The notes: generated by a model from the sequence alone, not told the origin. Positions 9,624-19,240 are shown, counted from the first letter of the stretch. The stretch is 64,000 bases of DNA from an uncultured Clostridium sp. (GCA_958422985.1 CATZPY010000001.1:1-64000), one strand, 5' to 3'. Numbers and translations are program-made.

Positions 9624-9977
9624 ATGCAAGAGGCAATTAATGAAGCAAGAGCACAATTAAAATTTGCTAGAATATCAGCTAGAAAAGTAAAAATAGTTGC
9701 AGATTTAGTAAGAGGTAAAAAAGTTGATGAAGCATTAGCTATAATGAAATTTACACCTAAAGCATCATCACCAATACTTGAAAAATTATTAAAATCAGCA
9801 ATTGCTAATGCAGAAAATAATCATGATATGAGTCATGAAAAATTATATATATCTGAAATATATGCAAACCAAGGTCCAACTCTAAAAAGAATTAGACCAG
9901 CTGCAAAAGGTTCAGCAGTAAGAATTAGAAAAAGAACAACACATATAACAATAGTATTAAGAGAATGTGAAGAATAA
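9624..9977 (+). CDS. rplV: 50S ribosomal protein L22
   Basis: A 117-residue protein whose beta-hairpin loop lines the exit tunnel and is a known site of macrolide-resistance changes in the family. Motifs: [20 protein letters not shown] and, in the loop, [20 protein letters not shown]. The AAGGAGGG site is well spaced. The next gene, rpsC, starts 19 bp after the stop. Confidence 0.98.
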   Translation: MQEAINEARAQLKFARISARKVKIVADLVRGKKVDEALAIMKFTPKASSPILEKLLKSAIANAENNHDMSHEKLYISEIYANQGPTLKRIRPAAKGSAVRIRKRTTHITIVLRECEE

Positions 9978-9996
9978 GAGAGGAGGAATTTTAGAA

Positions 9997-10656
9997 ATGG
10001 GACAAAAAGTTAATCCACATGGTGTAAGAGTTGGAGTAATCAAAAACTGGGATTCAAAATGGTATGCAGATTCTAAAAACTTTGGTGATTACTTAGTAGA
10101 AGATTACAACATTCGTAAAGTATTAAAGAAAAAATTATATGCAAGTGGAATTTCTAAAATTGAAATAGAAAGAACAGCTAAATTTGTTAAAGTAAGCGTT
10201 TTCACAGCTAAACCAGGATTAGTTATAGGAAAAGGTGGAAATTTAGTTGAAACTTTAAAAGAAGAATTACAAAAAATGATAGGTAAAACTGTTAACTTAA
10301 ATATAGTTGAAGTTAAAAATGTAGATATGGATGCACAATTAGTTGCAGAAAATATTGCAGGACAATTAGAAAGAAGAATTTCATTTAGAAGAGCTATGAA
10401 ACAATGTATGCAAAAAACAATGAAAGCAGGAGCTCAAGGAATTAAAACAGCAGTATCAGGAAGATTAGGTGGAGCTGATATGGCTAGAACAGAATTCTAT
10501 AAAGATGGTACTATACCACTTCAAACATTAAGAGCTGACATTGACTATGGTTTTGCAGAAGCAAATACAACATATGGAAAAGTTGGTGTAAAAGTTTGGA
10601 TATATAAAGGAGAAGTTCTTCCAACTAAGAAAAACGTGGAAGGAGGAGAAGCGTAA
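9997..10656 (+). CDS. rpsC: 30S ribosomal protein S3
   Basis: A 219-residue 30S protein at the mRNA entry channel with a KH domain (GLVIGKGG). The start is ATG 9997, beginning MGQKVNPHG as in the family, behind GAGGAGG. A start 30 bp upstream overlapping rplV would lie before the ribosome-binding site and is rejected. Its stop overlaps the rplP start (TAATG). Confidence 0.98.
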   Translation: MGQKVNPHGVRVGVIKNWDSKWYADSKNFGDYLVEDYNIRKVLKKKLYASGISKIEIERTAKFVKVSVFTAKPGLVIGKGGNLVETLKEELQKMIGKTVNLNIVEVKNVDMDAQLVAENIAGQLERRISFRRAMKQCMQKTMKAGAQGIKTAVSGRLGGADMARTEFYKDGTIPLQTLRADIDYGFAEANTTYGKVGVKVWIYKGEVLPTKKNVEGGEA

Positions 10657-11099
10657 TGCCATTAATGCCAAAAAGAACAAAATATAGAAAACAACAAAAA
10701 GGTAGAAATAGAGGAAAAGCAACAAGAGGAACTAAAGTAACAAATGGAGAATACGGAATTCAAGCTTTAGAAGCTGGATTAATAACAGGAAATCAAATAG
10801 AAGCAGCACGTATTGCTATGACACGTTATATTAAAAGAGGTGGAAAAGTTTGGATAAAAATATTCCCAGACAAACCAATTACTAGTAAACCAGCCGGAAC
10901 TCGTGGTGGTAAAGGTAAAGGTGCTGTAGAATATTATGTAGCTCCAGTAAAACCAGGAAGAATTATGTTCGAAATAGCTGGAGTTCCTGAAGCAACAGCA
11001 AGAGAAGCTTTAAGACTAGCTATGAATAAATTATCTGTAAAATGTAAATTCGTAGCAAAAGAATCTGAAGATAAGGTGGGTGATAGCAATGAAGATTAG
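10656..11099 (+). CDS. rplP: 50S ribosomal protein L16
   Basis: A 147-residue protein that helps form the A-site tRNA and 5S rRNA region. Recognised from [28 protein letters not shown] and [20 protein letters not shown]. The start is coupled to the rpsC stop. Its 3' end overlaps the rpmC start by 11 bases, a second sign of tight coupling. Confidence 0.98.
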   Translation: MPLMPKRTKYRKQQKGRNRGKATRGTKVTNGEYGIQALEAGLITGNQIEAARIAMTRYIKRGGKVWIKIFPDKPITSKPAGTRGGKGKGAVEYYVAPVKPGRIMFEIAGVPEATAREALRLAMNKLSVKCKFVAKESEDKVGDSNED

Positions 11100-11295
11100 T
11101 AAAATAAAAGAAATGTCTTCACCAGAACTAGAAAAAGAATTATCTGAATTAAAAACAGAATTATTTAAATTAAGATTTAGTTTAGCTACACATGGATTAG
11201 ACAATCCAATGAGAATTAAAGAAGTAAGAAAAGACATAGCAAGAATAAACACAGTTTTAACTGAAAGAAAATTAGCTGAAAGCAAAAATGCTTAG
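11089..11295 (+). CDS. rpmC: 50S ribosomal protein L29
   Basis: A 68-residue helical hairpin protein at the tunnel exit beside L23. Motifs: [18 protein letters not shown] and [17 protein letters not shown]. The ATG at 11089 is chosen because AAGGTGGG lies 9 bases upstream. An in-frame GTG at 11080 sits on the ribosome-binding site. It overlaps rplP. Confidence 0.97.
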   Translation: MKISKIKEMSSPELEKELSELKTELFKLRFSLATHGLDNPMRIKEVRKDIARINTVLTERKLAESKNA

Positions 11296-11310
11296 AAAGG
11301 AGAAGTTCTA

Positions 11311-11574
11311 ATGGAAGAAAGAAATCTTCGTAAAGTTTTAATTGGAACAGTTGTATCTAACAAAATGGATAAAACAATCGTAGTTGCAGTTGAAACAAGT
11401 GAAAAACATAAAAAATATGGAAAATTCGTAAAGAAAACATATAAATTAAAAGCTCATGATGAAAATAATGACTGCCAAATTGGAGATAAAGTAAAAGTAA
11501 TGGAAACTAGACCACTTTCTAAAGATAAAAGATGGAGATTAGTTGAAATTTTAGAAAAAGCAGTTATAAAATAA
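11311..11574 (+). CDS. rpsQ: 30S ribosomal protein S17
   Basis: An 87-residue OB-fold primary-binding 30S protein. Motifs: [34 protein letters not shown] and [22 protein letters not shown]. An AAAGGAG site precedes the start, and rplN follows after 33 bp. Confidence 0.98.
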   Translation: MEERNLRKVLIGTVVSNKMDKTIVVAVETSEKHKKYGKFVKKTYKLKAHDENNDCQIGDKVKVMETRPLSKDKRWRLVEILEKAVIK

Positions 11575-11607
11575 CTTATAATAGAAGAAAAGGAGGTACT
11601 AACTAAC

Positions 11608-11976
11608 ATGGTACAACAACAAACTATATTAAAAGTTGCTGATAACACTGGTGCAAGAGAAATTATGTGTATTAGATGTTTAGGTGGTTCATATAGAAAA
11701 TATGCTAAAATAGGTGATGTTATAGTAGCTTCTGTAAAAACAGCTATACCTGGTGGAGCAGTTAAAAAAGGTGATGTTGTTAAAGCAGTAGTTGTAAGAA
11801 CAAAAAAAGCTACAAAAAGAGCAGATGGATCATATGTAAGATTTGATGAAAATGCAGCAGTAATTATAAAAGAAGATGGTAATCCAAAAGGAACACGTAT
11901 CTTTGGACCTGTTGCAAGAGAATTAAGAGATAAAAATTATATGAAAATTTTATCATTAGCTCCAGAAGTTCTTTAG
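11608..11976 (+). CDS. rplN: 50S ribosomal protein L14
   Basis: A 122-residue protein at the subunit interface. Motifs: [16 protein letters not shown], a [12 protein letters not shown] block, and the C-terminal [24 protein letters not shown]. Normal length. Its stop codon lies at the base of a long hairpin, and a 232-bp spacer with tandem hairpin repeats separates it from rplX, where these genes are normally only a few bases apart. Confidence 0.98.
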   Translation: MVQQQTILKVADNTGAREIMCIRCLGGSYRKYAKIGDVIVASVKTAIPGGAVKKGDVVKAVVVRTKKATKRADGSYVRFDENAAVIIKEDGNPKGTRIFGPVARELRDKNYMKILSLAPEVL

Positions 11977-12023
11977 TCTGTTAATTAAAAAATATTGAAG
12001 ATATTTTTTAATGTTACAGACTA
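11975..12023 (+). repeat. Long hairpin starting at the rplN stop codon
   Basis: AGTCTGT and ATTAAAAAATAT on the left pair with ATATTTTTTAAT and ACAGACT on the right around a GAAG-type loop, with one small internal bulge. No T-run follows immediately, so it is not a standard terminator. Confidence 0.75.
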
Positions 12024-12185
12024 AAGATACAAAAATCATTTTATGATTTTTGTAAACATTAGAAAACATTAATATATATCTTTAATGTTACAGACTAAAG
12101 ATACAAAAATCACTTTGTGGTTTTTGTAAATATTAGAAAACATAAAATATTAATATATATCTTTTAATGTTACAAATTAAAAATG
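12008..12185 (+). repeat. Tandem imperfect repeat (about 74 bp) with conserved hairpin, between rplN and rplX
   Basis: Units start with TTAATGTTACAGACTAAAG at 12008 and 12082, with a third truncated and altered copy at 12164. Each full unit contains ACAAAAATCA plus its complement around a TTT loop. In unit 1 the loop-closing pair is T-A and in unit 2 it is C-G, so the stem is kept although the sequence changed. Unit 2 carries a short AT insertion. No coding potential is seen. Confidence 0.8.
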
Positions 12186-12208
12186 AAGAAAAGGAGGAGA
12201 ATCCTATA

Positions 12209-12517
12209 ATGAGAATAAAAAAAGGTGATACAGTTAAAGTTTTATCTGGAAACGATAAAGGTAAAACAGGAGAAGTATTAGAAGTAATTCCAAAAACAAA
12301 TAAAATAATTGTTAAAGGAGTTAACATTAGAAAGAAACATGTAAAACCAAGAAGACAAGGTGAAGAAGGAGGAATTATACCATCTGAATATCCAATACAT
12401 AGTTGTAAAGTTGGTGTAGTTTGCCCAAAATGTGGAAAAGTAACAAGAATTGAATATAAAGTTCAAAAAGATAATAAAGTTCGTGTATGTAAAAAATGTA
12501 ATGCAGAAATAAAATAA
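12209..12517 (+). CDS. rplX: 50S ribosomal protein L24 with zinc-ribbon tail
   Basis: A 102-residue assembly-initiator protein with an N-terminal KOW motif (KKGDTVKVLSGNDKGKTGEV). The C-terminal part carries VCPKCGKVTR and VRVCKKCNAEI, a four-cysteine pair likely to bind zinc. The start is ATG 12209 behind AAGGAGGAG. A longer frame opening at 12167 starts inside the repeat array upstream of the ribosome-binding site. Confidence 0.97.
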   Translation: MRIKKGDTVKVLSGNDKGKTGEVLEVIPKTNKIIVKGVNIRKKHVKPRRQGEEGGIIPSEYPIHSCKVGVVCPKCGKVTRIEYKVQKDNKVRVCKKCNAEIK

Positions 12518-12544
12518 GATTAAGAAAGGAGGATTTGTATCCTA

Positions 12545-13084
12545 ATGGAAAAATTAAGAGAACAATATGAAAAAGAAGTAATTCCAGCAATGATGAAAAA
12601 ATTCAATTATAAATCAGTAATGGAAGTTCCAAGATTAGAAAAAGTTGTTATAAATATTGGTCTTGGAGATATTAAAGATAATCCAAAATCATTAGATAAT
12701 GCTATGAATGATTTATCTATAATTACAGGACAAAAACCAATAGTAACAAAAGCAAGAAAGTCAATCGCTGCTTTCAAATTAAGAGAGGGAGTTAATGTTG
12801 GATGTAAAGTAACATTAAGAAGAGGAAAAATGTATGATTTTGTATACAAATTATTCAATGTTGCTATGCCAAGAATAAGAGACTTTAGAGGAATTTCAGC
12901 AAATTCTTTCGATGGAAGAGGAAATTTCTCAATGGGTGTAAAAGAACAATTAATATTCCCAGAAATAGAATATGATAAAGTAGATAAATTAAGAGGAATG
13001 GATATTATTTTTGTTACAACAGCAAAAACTGATGAAGAAGGAAAGGAATTATTAAAACTTCTAGGTATGCCATTCAAAAATTAG
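12545..13084 (+). CDS. rplE: 50S ribosomal protein L5
   Basis: A 179-residue 5S rRNA-binding protein of the central protuberance. Motifs: [34 protein letters not shown] and [16 protein letters not shown]. An AAAGGAGG site precedes the ATG. It is followed after 20 bp by rpsN, the standard spc order. Confidence 0.98.
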   Translation: MEKLREQYEKEVIPAMMKKFNYKSVMEVPRLEKVVINIGLGDIKDNPKSLDNAMNDLSIITGQKPIVTKARKSIAAFKLREGVNVGCKVTLRRGKMYDFVYKLFNVAMPRIRDFRGISANSFDGRGNFSMGVKEQLIFPEIEYDKVDKLRGMDIIFVTTAKTDEEGKELLKLLGMPFKN

Positions 13085-13104
13085 TCCAAAGAAAGGAGAT
13101 TAAT

Positions 13105-13290
13105 ATGGCTAAAAAATCTTTAAAAGTAAAACAACAAAGACCACAAAAATATGCTACTAGAGAATATAATAGATGTAAAATATGTGGAAGACCACATGGA
13201 TATATTAGAAAATATGGAATTTGCCGTGTTTGCTTTAGAAACTTAGCACATAAAGGAGAAATCCCAGGTGTTAAAAAGGCAAGCTGGTAG
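13105..13290 (+). CDS. rpsN: 30S ribosomal protein S14, zinc-binding type
   Basis: A 61-residue S14 of the short zinc-containing class: [10 protein letters not shown] and GICRVCFR give a C-x2-C...C-x2-C site. In many Firmicutes a second zinc-free S14 is induced in zinc starvation; none is in this window. An AAAGGAG site precedes the start. Confidence 0.98.
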   Translation: MAKKSLKVKQQRPQKYATREYNRCKICGRPHGYIRKYGICRVCFRNLAHKGEIPGVKKASW

Positions 13291-13315
13291 AAGATAAAAA
13301 AGGAGGGAAACTTAA

Positions 13316-13714
13316 GTGAATACTACAGATCCAATAGCAGATATGTTAACAAGAATTAGAAATGCAAGTGCTGCAAAGCATAAAACAGTTGATATTCCTG
13401 CTTCAAAAATGAAAAAATCAATAGCAGATATATTATATAATGAAGGATATATTAAATCTGTTGAAGAAATAGAAAATGATAATCAAGGAATATTAAGAAT
13501 AGCTTTAAAATATGATGAAAATGGAGCTAAAGTAATAGCTGGAATAAAAAGAATAAGTAAACCAGGATTAAGAGTATATGCTTCTTCTGAAAAATTACCA
13601 AAAGTTTTAAATGGTTTAGGAATAGCATTAATTTCTACATCAAAAGGAATAAAAACAGATAGAGAAGCAAGAAAAGAAAATCTTGGTGGAGAAGTTTTAG
13701 CATATATTTGGTAA
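13316..13714 (+). CDS. rpsH: 30S ribosomal protein S8
   Basis: A 132-residue primary 16S rRNA-binding protein, and in Escherichia coli the spc-operon repressor. The start is GTG 13316, directly giving [16 protein letters not shown], behind AGGAGGG. The C-terminal [12 protein letters not shown] and GGEVLAYIW are canonical. Confidence 0.97.
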   Translation: MNTTDPIADMLTRIRNASAAKHKTVDIPASKMKKSIADILYNEGYIKSVEEIENDNQGILRIALKYDENGAKVIAGIKRISKPGLRVYASSEKLPKVLNGLGIALISTSKGIKTDREARKENLGGEVLAYIW

Positions 13715-13815
13715 TTATTGAAATTGTTTTAAGGCTTAGCCTAATACAAATTCAGTATACAATGCAAAGAAAGAGCATTGTAATCTTATAAGAACAAGAA
13801 GGAGGGAAAACGTAA
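13715..13815 (+). other. Spacer rpsH-rplF with small hairpins
   Basis: No gene. AAGGCTTAGCCT is a short palindrome near 13731-13742. ACAATGC...GCATTGT (about 13758-13782) forms a hairpin before the AAGGAGGG site of rplF. Confidence 0.4.
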
Positions 13816-14355
13816 ATGTCAAGAATAGGAAATGCACCTGTTACAATACCAGAAGGTGTTGAAGTAAAATTAGATGGAAATCATCTAACTGTAAAAGGTC
13901 CAAAAGGAACATTAGAAAGAGATATCCATAAAAATATAACAGTTACAATAGAAGATAATTTAGTTAAAGTAACAAGACCAGACGATGCAAACTTTAATAA
14001 AGGTTTACATGGTTTAACAAGAACTTTAATTAAAAACATGATAGAAGGAGTTAACAACGAATTTACAAGAAAATTACAAATTAATGGTGTAGGTTATAGA
14101 GTACAAAAACAAGGAAATAACTTAAACTTAATTTTAGGTTATTCACATCCAGTAGTATTCGAAGCTCCAGAAGGAATCACATTTGACGTTCCAGATGCAA
14201 ATACTATAATTGTAAAAGGAATTGACAAAGAATTAGTAGGTCAAACAGCTGCTGTTATAAGAGCTAAAAGAGCACCAGAAGTTTATGGTGGAAAAGGTAT
14301 TAAATACGATTATGAAGTTATTAGACGTAAAGAAGGTAAAGCTGGTAAAAAATAG
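13816..14355 (+). CDS. rplF: 50S ribosomal protein L6
   Basis: A 179-residue protein near the sarcin-ricin loop and the factor-binding region. Motifs: SRIGNAPVTIPEGVEV, TVKGPKGTLERDI, the LNLILGYSHPV segment, and the C-terminal PEVYGGKGIKYDYEVIRRKEG. Normal length, AAGGAGGG site. Confidence 0.98.
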   Translation: MSRIGNAPVTIPEGVEVKLDGNHLTVKGPKGTLERDIHKNITVTIEDNLVKVTRPDDANFNKGLHGLTRTLIKNMIEGVNNEFTRKLQINGVGYRVQKQGNNLNLILGYSHPVVFEAPEGITFDVPDANTIIVKGIDKELVGQTAAVIRAKRAPEVYGGKGIKYDYEVIRRKEGKAGKK

Positions 14356-14384
14356 ACTTTAGTTTATAGAAAGGAGAGAGCAAA

Positions 14385-14744
14385 GTGATTACAAAAACAA
14401 ACAGAAAAATGGAAAGAGCAAGAAGACATGCTCGTGTTCGTACAAAAATAAGTGGAACTGCTGAACGTCCAAGATTATGTGTATACAGAAGCAATACAAA
14501 CTTATATGCACAAGTAATTGATGATGTTGCAGGAAATACATTAGTTTCAGCTTCTACATTAGATAAAGAAGTTAAAACTAAGTATGCAAATAAAGAAGCA
14601 GCAAAAGAAGTTGGAGCACTTATAGCAAAAAGAGCATTAGAAAAAAATATTAAAGATGTTGTTTTTGACAGAGGTGGATATATCTATCATGGAGTTGTTA
14701 AAGAATTAGCAGAAGCTGCAAGAAATGGTGGATTAAACTTCTAA
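14385..14744 (+). CDS. rplR: 50S ribosomal protein L18
   Basis: A 119-residue 5S rRNA-binding protein. It starts at GTG 14385 behind AAAGGAGAG. Motifs: [34 protein letters not shown] and the C-terminal [20 protein letters not shown]. Standard spc order between rplF and rpsE. Confidence 0.98.
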   Translation: MITKTNRKMERARRHARVRTKISGTAERPRLCVYRSNTNLYAQVIDDVAGNTLVSASTLDKEVKTKYANKEAAKEVGALIAKRALEKNIKDVVFDRGGYIYHGVVKELAEAARNGGLNF

Positions 14745-14815
14745 TATTTAGAATTAATGAGAAAACTTTTAAATATATAATGTATATTCAAAAAGAAAAG
14801 GAGGAAAGAAAACCA

Positions 14816-15307
14816 ATGCAAGAAGAAAATGCAGTTGAATTAAAAGAGAAAGTTGTTGCAATAAATAGAGTTGCTAAAGTTGTTAAAGGTGGTAGAACTT
14901 TTAGATTTAGCGCTTTAGTAGTTGTTGGTGACGAAAACGGACACGTTGGTGTTGGAAATGGAAAGGCAGCAGAAGTACCTGATGCAATAAAAAAAGCAAT
15001 AGATGATGCTAGAAAAAATTTAATAGAAGTACCAGTAGTTGGAACAACAATCCCTCACGAATTTATTGGAAAATTCGGAAGTGCAAGAGTAATGTTAAAA
15101 CCAGCTGTAGAAGGTTCTGGAGTTATTGCAGGAGGAAGTGCAAGAGCTGTATTAGAATTAGCTGGATATAAAGATATAAAAACTAAAGTTCTTGGTACAA
15201 ATAATCCAAGAAACGTTGTATACGCAACAATGAATGGATTAGAAAATATGAGAACAGTAGAACAAATTGCTAAAAAAAGAGGAAAAAAAGTTTCTGAGAT
15301 ATTATAA
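14816..15307 (+). CDS. rpsE: 30S ribosomal protein S5
   Basis: A 163-residue protein at the decoding site that helps keep translation accurate. Motifs: [35 protein letters not shown] and [18 protein letters not shown]. The start is ATG 14816 behind AAGGAGG. A start 36 bp upstream lies before the ribosome-binding site. The next gene is rplO, only 37 bp away, so no rpmD (L30) is present at its usual place. Confidence 0.97.
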   Translation: MQEENAVELKEKVVAINRVAKVVKGGRTFRFSALVVVGDENGHVGVGNGKAAEVPDAIKKAIDDARKNLIEVPVVGTTIPHEFIGKFGSARVMLKPAVEGSGVIAGGSARAVLELAGYKDIKTKVLGTNNPRNVVYATMNGLENMRTVEQIAKKRGKKVSEIL

Positions 15308-15344
15308 TAATATTATCAAATTTTAAGGAGGTGCAATTTAAGAA

Positions 15345-15779
15345 ATGCAATTAGGAGAATTACAACCATCAAGTGTTAAAACTACTAGAAAAAGATTAGG
15401 TCGTGGAATGGGTTCTGGTCTTGGTAAAACATCAGGAAAAGGACATAAAGGACAAAAAGCTAGATCTGGTGGAGGAGTAAGAAGAGGATTTGAAGGAGGT
15501 CAAACACCTTTATATAGAAGACTTCCAAAAAGAGGATTCAAAAACATTCATGCTAAAAACTATACAGAAGTAACTTTAACAATGTTAAATAAGAGTGAAG
15601 CTACAGAAGTTACAGCAGAAAGCCTATTAGCAGAAGGAATTATCGGAAAAATAAATGATGGAATAGTAGTATTAGCTACAGGAAAACTAGATAAAAAATT
15701 AACTGTTAAAGCAAAGAGATTTACAAAAGCAGCTGCTGAAAAAATAGAAGCAGCAGGAGGAAAGATTGAGGTGATTTAG
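15345..15779 (+). CDS. rplO: 50S ribosomal protein L15
   Basis: A 144-residue late-assembly 50S protein. Motifs: [40 protein letters not shown] and [16 protein letters not shown]. An AAGGAGGTG site precedes the start. The stop TAG is immediately followed by the TTG start of secY, so the two are probably translationally coupled. Confidence 0.98.
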   Translation: MQLGELQPSSVKTTRKRLGRGMGSGLGKTSGKGHKGQKARSGGGVRRGFEGGQTPLYRRLPKRGFKNIHAKNYTEVTLTMLNKSEATEVTAESLLAEGIIGKINDGIVVLATGKLDKKLTVKAKRFTKAAAEKIEAAGGKIEVI

Positions 15780-17108
15780 TTGTTTAAAACTATAAAGAAT
15801 GCATTAAAGACACCTGAAGTAAGAAAAAGATTATTATATACATTAGTGTTAATTATAGTATTTAGATTAGGATGTTTTATAACTGTTCCAGGTGTAGACT
15901 TGGTACAAATACAAAAAGCTATGGAATCATCTGGAAATGGTCTTACTGGCCTAATAGATATAATTTCTGGAGGAGCGTTTTCTAGATTTTCAATATTTGC
16001 AATGTCAGTAACACCATATATTACAGCTTCAATTGTTATACAATTATTAACAATGATAATACCTTCATTAGAAAGACTAGCTAAAGAAGGTGGAGAAGTT
16101 GGTAGACAAAAAGTAGATAAATATACAAAAGCACTTTCAATAGTACTTGCACTAGTAGAAGGAATAGGTTTATATTTATCTTACCAATCACAAGGAATAT
16201 TCGTAGATTCAGGAATATTATCAGGAGTATTGGTTGTAACAGGTCTTATGGCTGGTACAGCATTACTTATGTGGCTTGGTGAACAAATTACTAATAAAGG
16301 AATTGGAAATGGAGTTTCAATGATTATATTTATTGGTATAGTTTCAAGATTACCAAGTGCAATAAGCTCAATTTGGTCTTTAATAATGCCACAATCTGGA
16401 TTTAGTACAACAGGATTATTAATGGCTTTAGCTATAGTAATAGGAGCTCTAATTTTAGTTACAGCGGTTGTATTTATACAACAAGCAGAAAGAAGAATTC
16501 CTGTTCAATATGCTAAAAGAGTTGTTGGAAGAAAAATGATGGGAGCACAAAATACATATATACCACTAAAAATTGCTATGGCTGGTGTTATGCCAATCAT
16601 ATTTGCTTCATCATTTATGACATTCCCAGCAATGATTATACAGATATTTGATCCAAGTATTGCAACACATCCAGGTTTCTGGAATGTAATATATAATTTT
16701 TCAATAGCTACTTCAAGTTCAAATGTAGCAATTGGATACACTATAGCAAACGCAATAGTTTACTTACTATTAATAGTAGGATTTACATTTTTCTATATAT
16801 ATGCAACATTTAACCCAGCAGAGGTTTCAGCAAATATTAAGAAAAATGGTGGATTTATACCAGGAATTAGAGCTGGAAAACCAACTACAGAATATTTATC
16901 ATCAGTATTAACAAAGTTAACTTTGTTTGGTGGTTTATTTTTAGCACTTATAGCTATACTTCCAATGTTTATGAGATTCTTACCAGAAGGATTAAATGTA
17001 GCATTTGGAGGAACATCTATACTTATTATAGTTGGTGTTGCATTAGAAACAGTTCAACAATTAGAATCACAATTAGTAATGAAACATTATAAGGGATTCT
17101 TAGAATAA
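15780..17108 (+). CDS. secY: Preprotein translocase subunit SecY
   Basis: The channel subunit of the Sec translocon in the cytoplasmic membrane. The 442-residue protein has ten hydrophobic segments, the plug-region IDIISGGAFSRFSIFAMSV, PYITASIVIQLL, and the cytosolic loop AERRIPVQYAKR. It starts at TTG 15780, directly after the rplO stop, with GAGGTGA eight bases upstream. No closer ATG fits the canonical MFKTIKNALKTPEVRKR. Confidence 0.97.
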   Translation: MFKTIKNALKTPEVRKRLLYTLVLIIVFRLGCFITVPGVDLVQIQKAMESSGNGLTGLIDIISGGAFSRFSIFAMSVTPYITASIVIQLLTMIIPSLERLAKEGGEVGRQKVDKYTKALSIVLALVEGIGLYLSYQSQGIFVDSGILSGVLVVTGLMAGTALLMWLGEQITNKGIGNGVSMIIFIGIVSRLPSAISSIWSLIMPQSGFSTTGLLMALAIVIGALILVTAVVFIQQAERRIPVQYAKRVVGRKMMGAQNTYIPLKIAMAGVMPIIFASSFMTFPAMIIQIFDPSIATHPGFWNVIYNFSIATSSSNVAIGYTIANAIVYLLLIVGFTFFYIYATFNPAEVSANIKKNGGFIPGIRAGKPTTEYLSSVLTKLTLFGGLFLALIAILPMFMRFLPEGLNVAFGGTSILIIVGVALETVQQLESQLVMKHYKGFLE

Positions 17109-17129
17109 AATTTATTGTATCAGGGTACG

Positions 17130-17229
17130 ACTTAAAGATTGCATAAAGTCGTGCCCATGCAATTAATTATAATAACTTGTCAATTGTTATTTTTTAAATA
17201 TATATTTGCAGTATATATTTAAAAAATAA
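17130..17229 (+). repeat. Two hairpins between secY and adk, one a perfect 18-bp AT palindrome
   Basis: GGGTACGACTT pairs with AAGTCGTGCCC (about 17133-17165, one G-U). Next, 17187-17204 is the exact reverse complement of 17212-17229 (18 bp, 7-nt loop), ending in an A-run. Neither has a clean downstream T-run. They may be processing sites or a weak internal terminator splitting the spc operon before adk. Confidence 0.65.
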
Positions 17230-17261
17230 TATTTGCATAAGAAAAGATAGGAGTGAAAATA

Positions 17262-17927
17262 ATGAATATTGTTTTATTGGGTGGACCAGGTAGTGGAAAA
17301 GGAACAGTATCAAATTTATTAGAAAAAACACAAAACATAGGGCACATTGCAACAGGTGATATGTTTAGAGAAGAAATAAAAAATGAAACAGAATTAGGAA
17401 AAAAAGCACAAGAATATATGAATAAAGGAAATTTAGTACCAGATGAAATAACTATAAATATGTTAAAGGGAAAAGTTAATGAATTAAAAAATGGTTCTGG
17501 TGTAGTATTCGATGGATTTCCAAGAAATAGAAAACAAGCAGAAGCATTAGGAGATATGTTAGAAGAGCAAAATGAAAAAGTAGATTTAGTGCTATTTTTA
17601 GATATACCAGATGAAGATATTATATATAGAACAGTAAAAAGAAGAATTTGTTCAAACAAAGAATGTGGAGCGATTTATAATTTAGAATATAAGAAACCAA
17701 AAGTAGAAGATGTATGTGACATTTGTGGAAGTAAATTAATACAAAGAAAAGATGATAATGAAGAAACAATAACAGAAAGATTAAAAGTATATCATGAACA
17801 GTCTAAAGAACTTATAGAATATTATGAAGAAAAAGGATTGTTATATAGAGTAAAATTACATGCTAATGTAAATATAACAGAAGAAATGGTATCAGAGTGG
17901 CTAAAAAATTATAATGAAAATAGATAA
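17262..17927 (+). CDS. adk: Adenylate kinase, zinc-containing LID
   Basis: Converts ATP and AMP to two ADP. The 221-residue protein has the P-loop GGPGSGKGT (7-15), the AMP-site FDGFPRNRKQAEAL, and a long LID with four cysteines (C130, C135, C152, C155) that forms the zinc site of the Gram-positive class. The start is ATG 17262 with AGGAG upstream. A GTG nine bases earlier overlaps the ribosome-binding site. Standard position between secY and map. Confidence 0.97.
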   Translation: MNIVLLGGPGSGKGTVSNLLEKTQNIGHIATGDMFREEIKNETELGKKAQEYMNKGNLVPDEITINMLKGKVNELKNGSGVVFDGFPRNRKQAEALGDMLEEQNEKVDLVLFLDIPDEDIIYRTVKRRICSNKECGAIYNLEYKKPKVEDVCDICGSKLIQRKDDNEETITERLKVYHEQSKELIEYYEEKGLLYRVKLHANVNITEEMVSEWLKNYNENR

Positions 17928-17940
17928 GGAAGTAATATAA

Positions 17941-18711
17941 ATGATATATATAAAATCTGCCAAAGAAATAGAAAAGATGCAAGAAGCTTGTAGAGTTGCT
18001 TTTCTTGCACAAAAAGCAGTAGAAGAAGCAATAAGACCAGGAATTACAACATATGAATTAGATAGAATTGCAGAAGAAACAATGAGAAAAAATGGTGCGA
18101 TTCCAGCAGAAAAAGGATATCCAAGTGGAGTAGATGGAATTCCAGATTTTCCAGCAAGTATTTGTAGTTCTGTAAATGATGTTGTAATCCATGGAATTCC
18201 TTCAAAAAGAGAGATTTTAAAAGAAGGAGATATTGTAAGTGTAGACTTAGTTGCTTATAAAGATGGATTTAATGGAGATTGTGCTAGAACATATGCAGTA
18301 GGAAAAATAGACAAAGCAAGCCAAAAATTAATAGATATTACAAAGCAAGCTTTTTTTGAAGGTATAAAATATGCCAAAAAAGGAAATAGATTGGGAGATG
18401 TTTCTCATGCTATAGGAGAATTTGTTGCTAAAAATGGTTTTTCAGTAGTAAGAGAATTCCAAGGACATGGAATTGGAAGAGAAATGCACGAAGATCCAGG
18501 CATACCAAACTATGGAAAAGCTGGAAGAGGACCTAGATTAGAGCCAGGCATGACATTAGCAATAGAACCTATGGTAATAGCAGGAAAACCAAACATATTA
18601 GAATTAGATGATGGTTGGGGAATTATAACAGAAGATGGAACAAGAGCTGCACATTACGAAAATACAATTTTAATTACAGAAAAAGAGCCAAAAATCTTGA
18701 CTTTGCTGTAA
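17941..18711 (+). CDS. map: Type I methionine aminopeptidase
   Basis: Removes the initiator Met from nascent proteins. The 256-residue protein carries the metal ligands of the family: SVDLVAYKDGFNGDCART (two Asp), GHGIGREMHEDPGIPNYG (His), LAIEPM (Glu) and the terminal Glu in the HYENTI region. It starts 13 bp after adk behind AAGGAAG, so it is in the same operon. Cytosolic. Confidence 0.97.
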   Translation: MIYIKSAKEIEKMQEACRVAFLAQKAVEEAIRPGITTYELDRIAEETMRKNGAIPAEKGYPSGVDGIPDFPASICSSVNDVVIHGIPSKREILKEGDIVSVDLVAYKDGFNGDCARTYAVGKIDKASQKLIDITKQAFFEGIKYAKKGNRLGDVSHAIGEFVAKNGFSVVREFQGHGIGREMHEDPGIPNYGKAGRGPRLEPGMTLAIEPMVIAGKPNILELDDGWGIITEDGTRAAHYENTILITEKEPKILTLL

Positions 18712-18778
18712 AAATATTGTATACTATATTAGCTATTTATAGTTAATTAATGTTTAAATTATTCAGGAGGGAATAAAT

Positions 18779-18997
18779 TTGGCAAAAGAAGATGTAATAG
18801 AAGTAGAGGGAGTTGTTGTAGAAACACTACCAAATACTAATTTTAAAGTAGAACTTGAAAATGGGCACCAAATATTAGCACATATTTCAGGAAAGCTTAG
18901 AATGAACTATATAAAAATATTACCAGGTGATAAAGTAAAAGTAGAATTATCACCATATGATTTAAATAGAGGTAGAATAACATGGAGAGCTAAATAA
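18779..18997 (+). CDS. infA: Translation initiation factor IF-1
   Basis: A 72-residue OB-fold factor that binds the ribosomal A site during initiation. Starts at TTG 18779 (family sequence [18 protein letters not shown]) behind AGGAGGG. Ends [15 protein letters not shown], canonical. It is usual in this operon between map and rpmJ. A non-AUG start here is inferred from the family N-terminus, since no ATG is present near it. Confidence 0.97.
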   Translation: MAKEDVIEVEGVVVETLPNTNFKVELENGHQILAHISGKLRMNYIKILPGDKVKVELSPYDLNRGRITWRAK

Positions 18998-19012
18998 TCC
19001 TATTTATTAGGC

Positions 19013-19079
19013 TATGAAGTGTGAAATGAGATGTGCATTATAATAAAATATAATAGTACATTTGATTTCACGCTTCATA
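19013..19079 (+). repeat. Long hairpin between infA and rpmJ
   Basis: TATGAAGTGTGAAAT (19013-19027) pairs with ATTTCACGCTTCATA (19065-19079), one G-U. The inner arms around ATTATAAT continue the pairing, giving a rod of about 67 nt. There is no T-run, so it is unlikely to be a terminator. Confidence 0.7.
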
Positions 19080-19126
19080 ATTGCTCAGCAAATGTATAAA
19101 ATGAGTAATAACAGGAGGTGTATCAA

Positions 19127-19240
19127 ATGAAAGTTAGAGCATCAGTAAAACCTATATGCCCAAAGTGCAAGGTTATTAAAAGAAAAGGTGTTGTTAGAGT
19201 TATTTGTGAAAACCCTAAACACAAACAAAGACAAGGATAA
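19127..19240 (+). CDS. rpmJ: 50S ribosomal protein L36
   Basis: A 37-residue protein, the smallest 50S protein. [20 protein letters not shown] and [13 protein letters not shown] give a C-x2-C...C...H zinc site. The start follows an AGGAGGTG site. Standard position between infA and rpsM. Confidence 0.97.
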   Translation: MKVRASVKPICPKCKVIKRKGVVRVICENPKHKQRQG

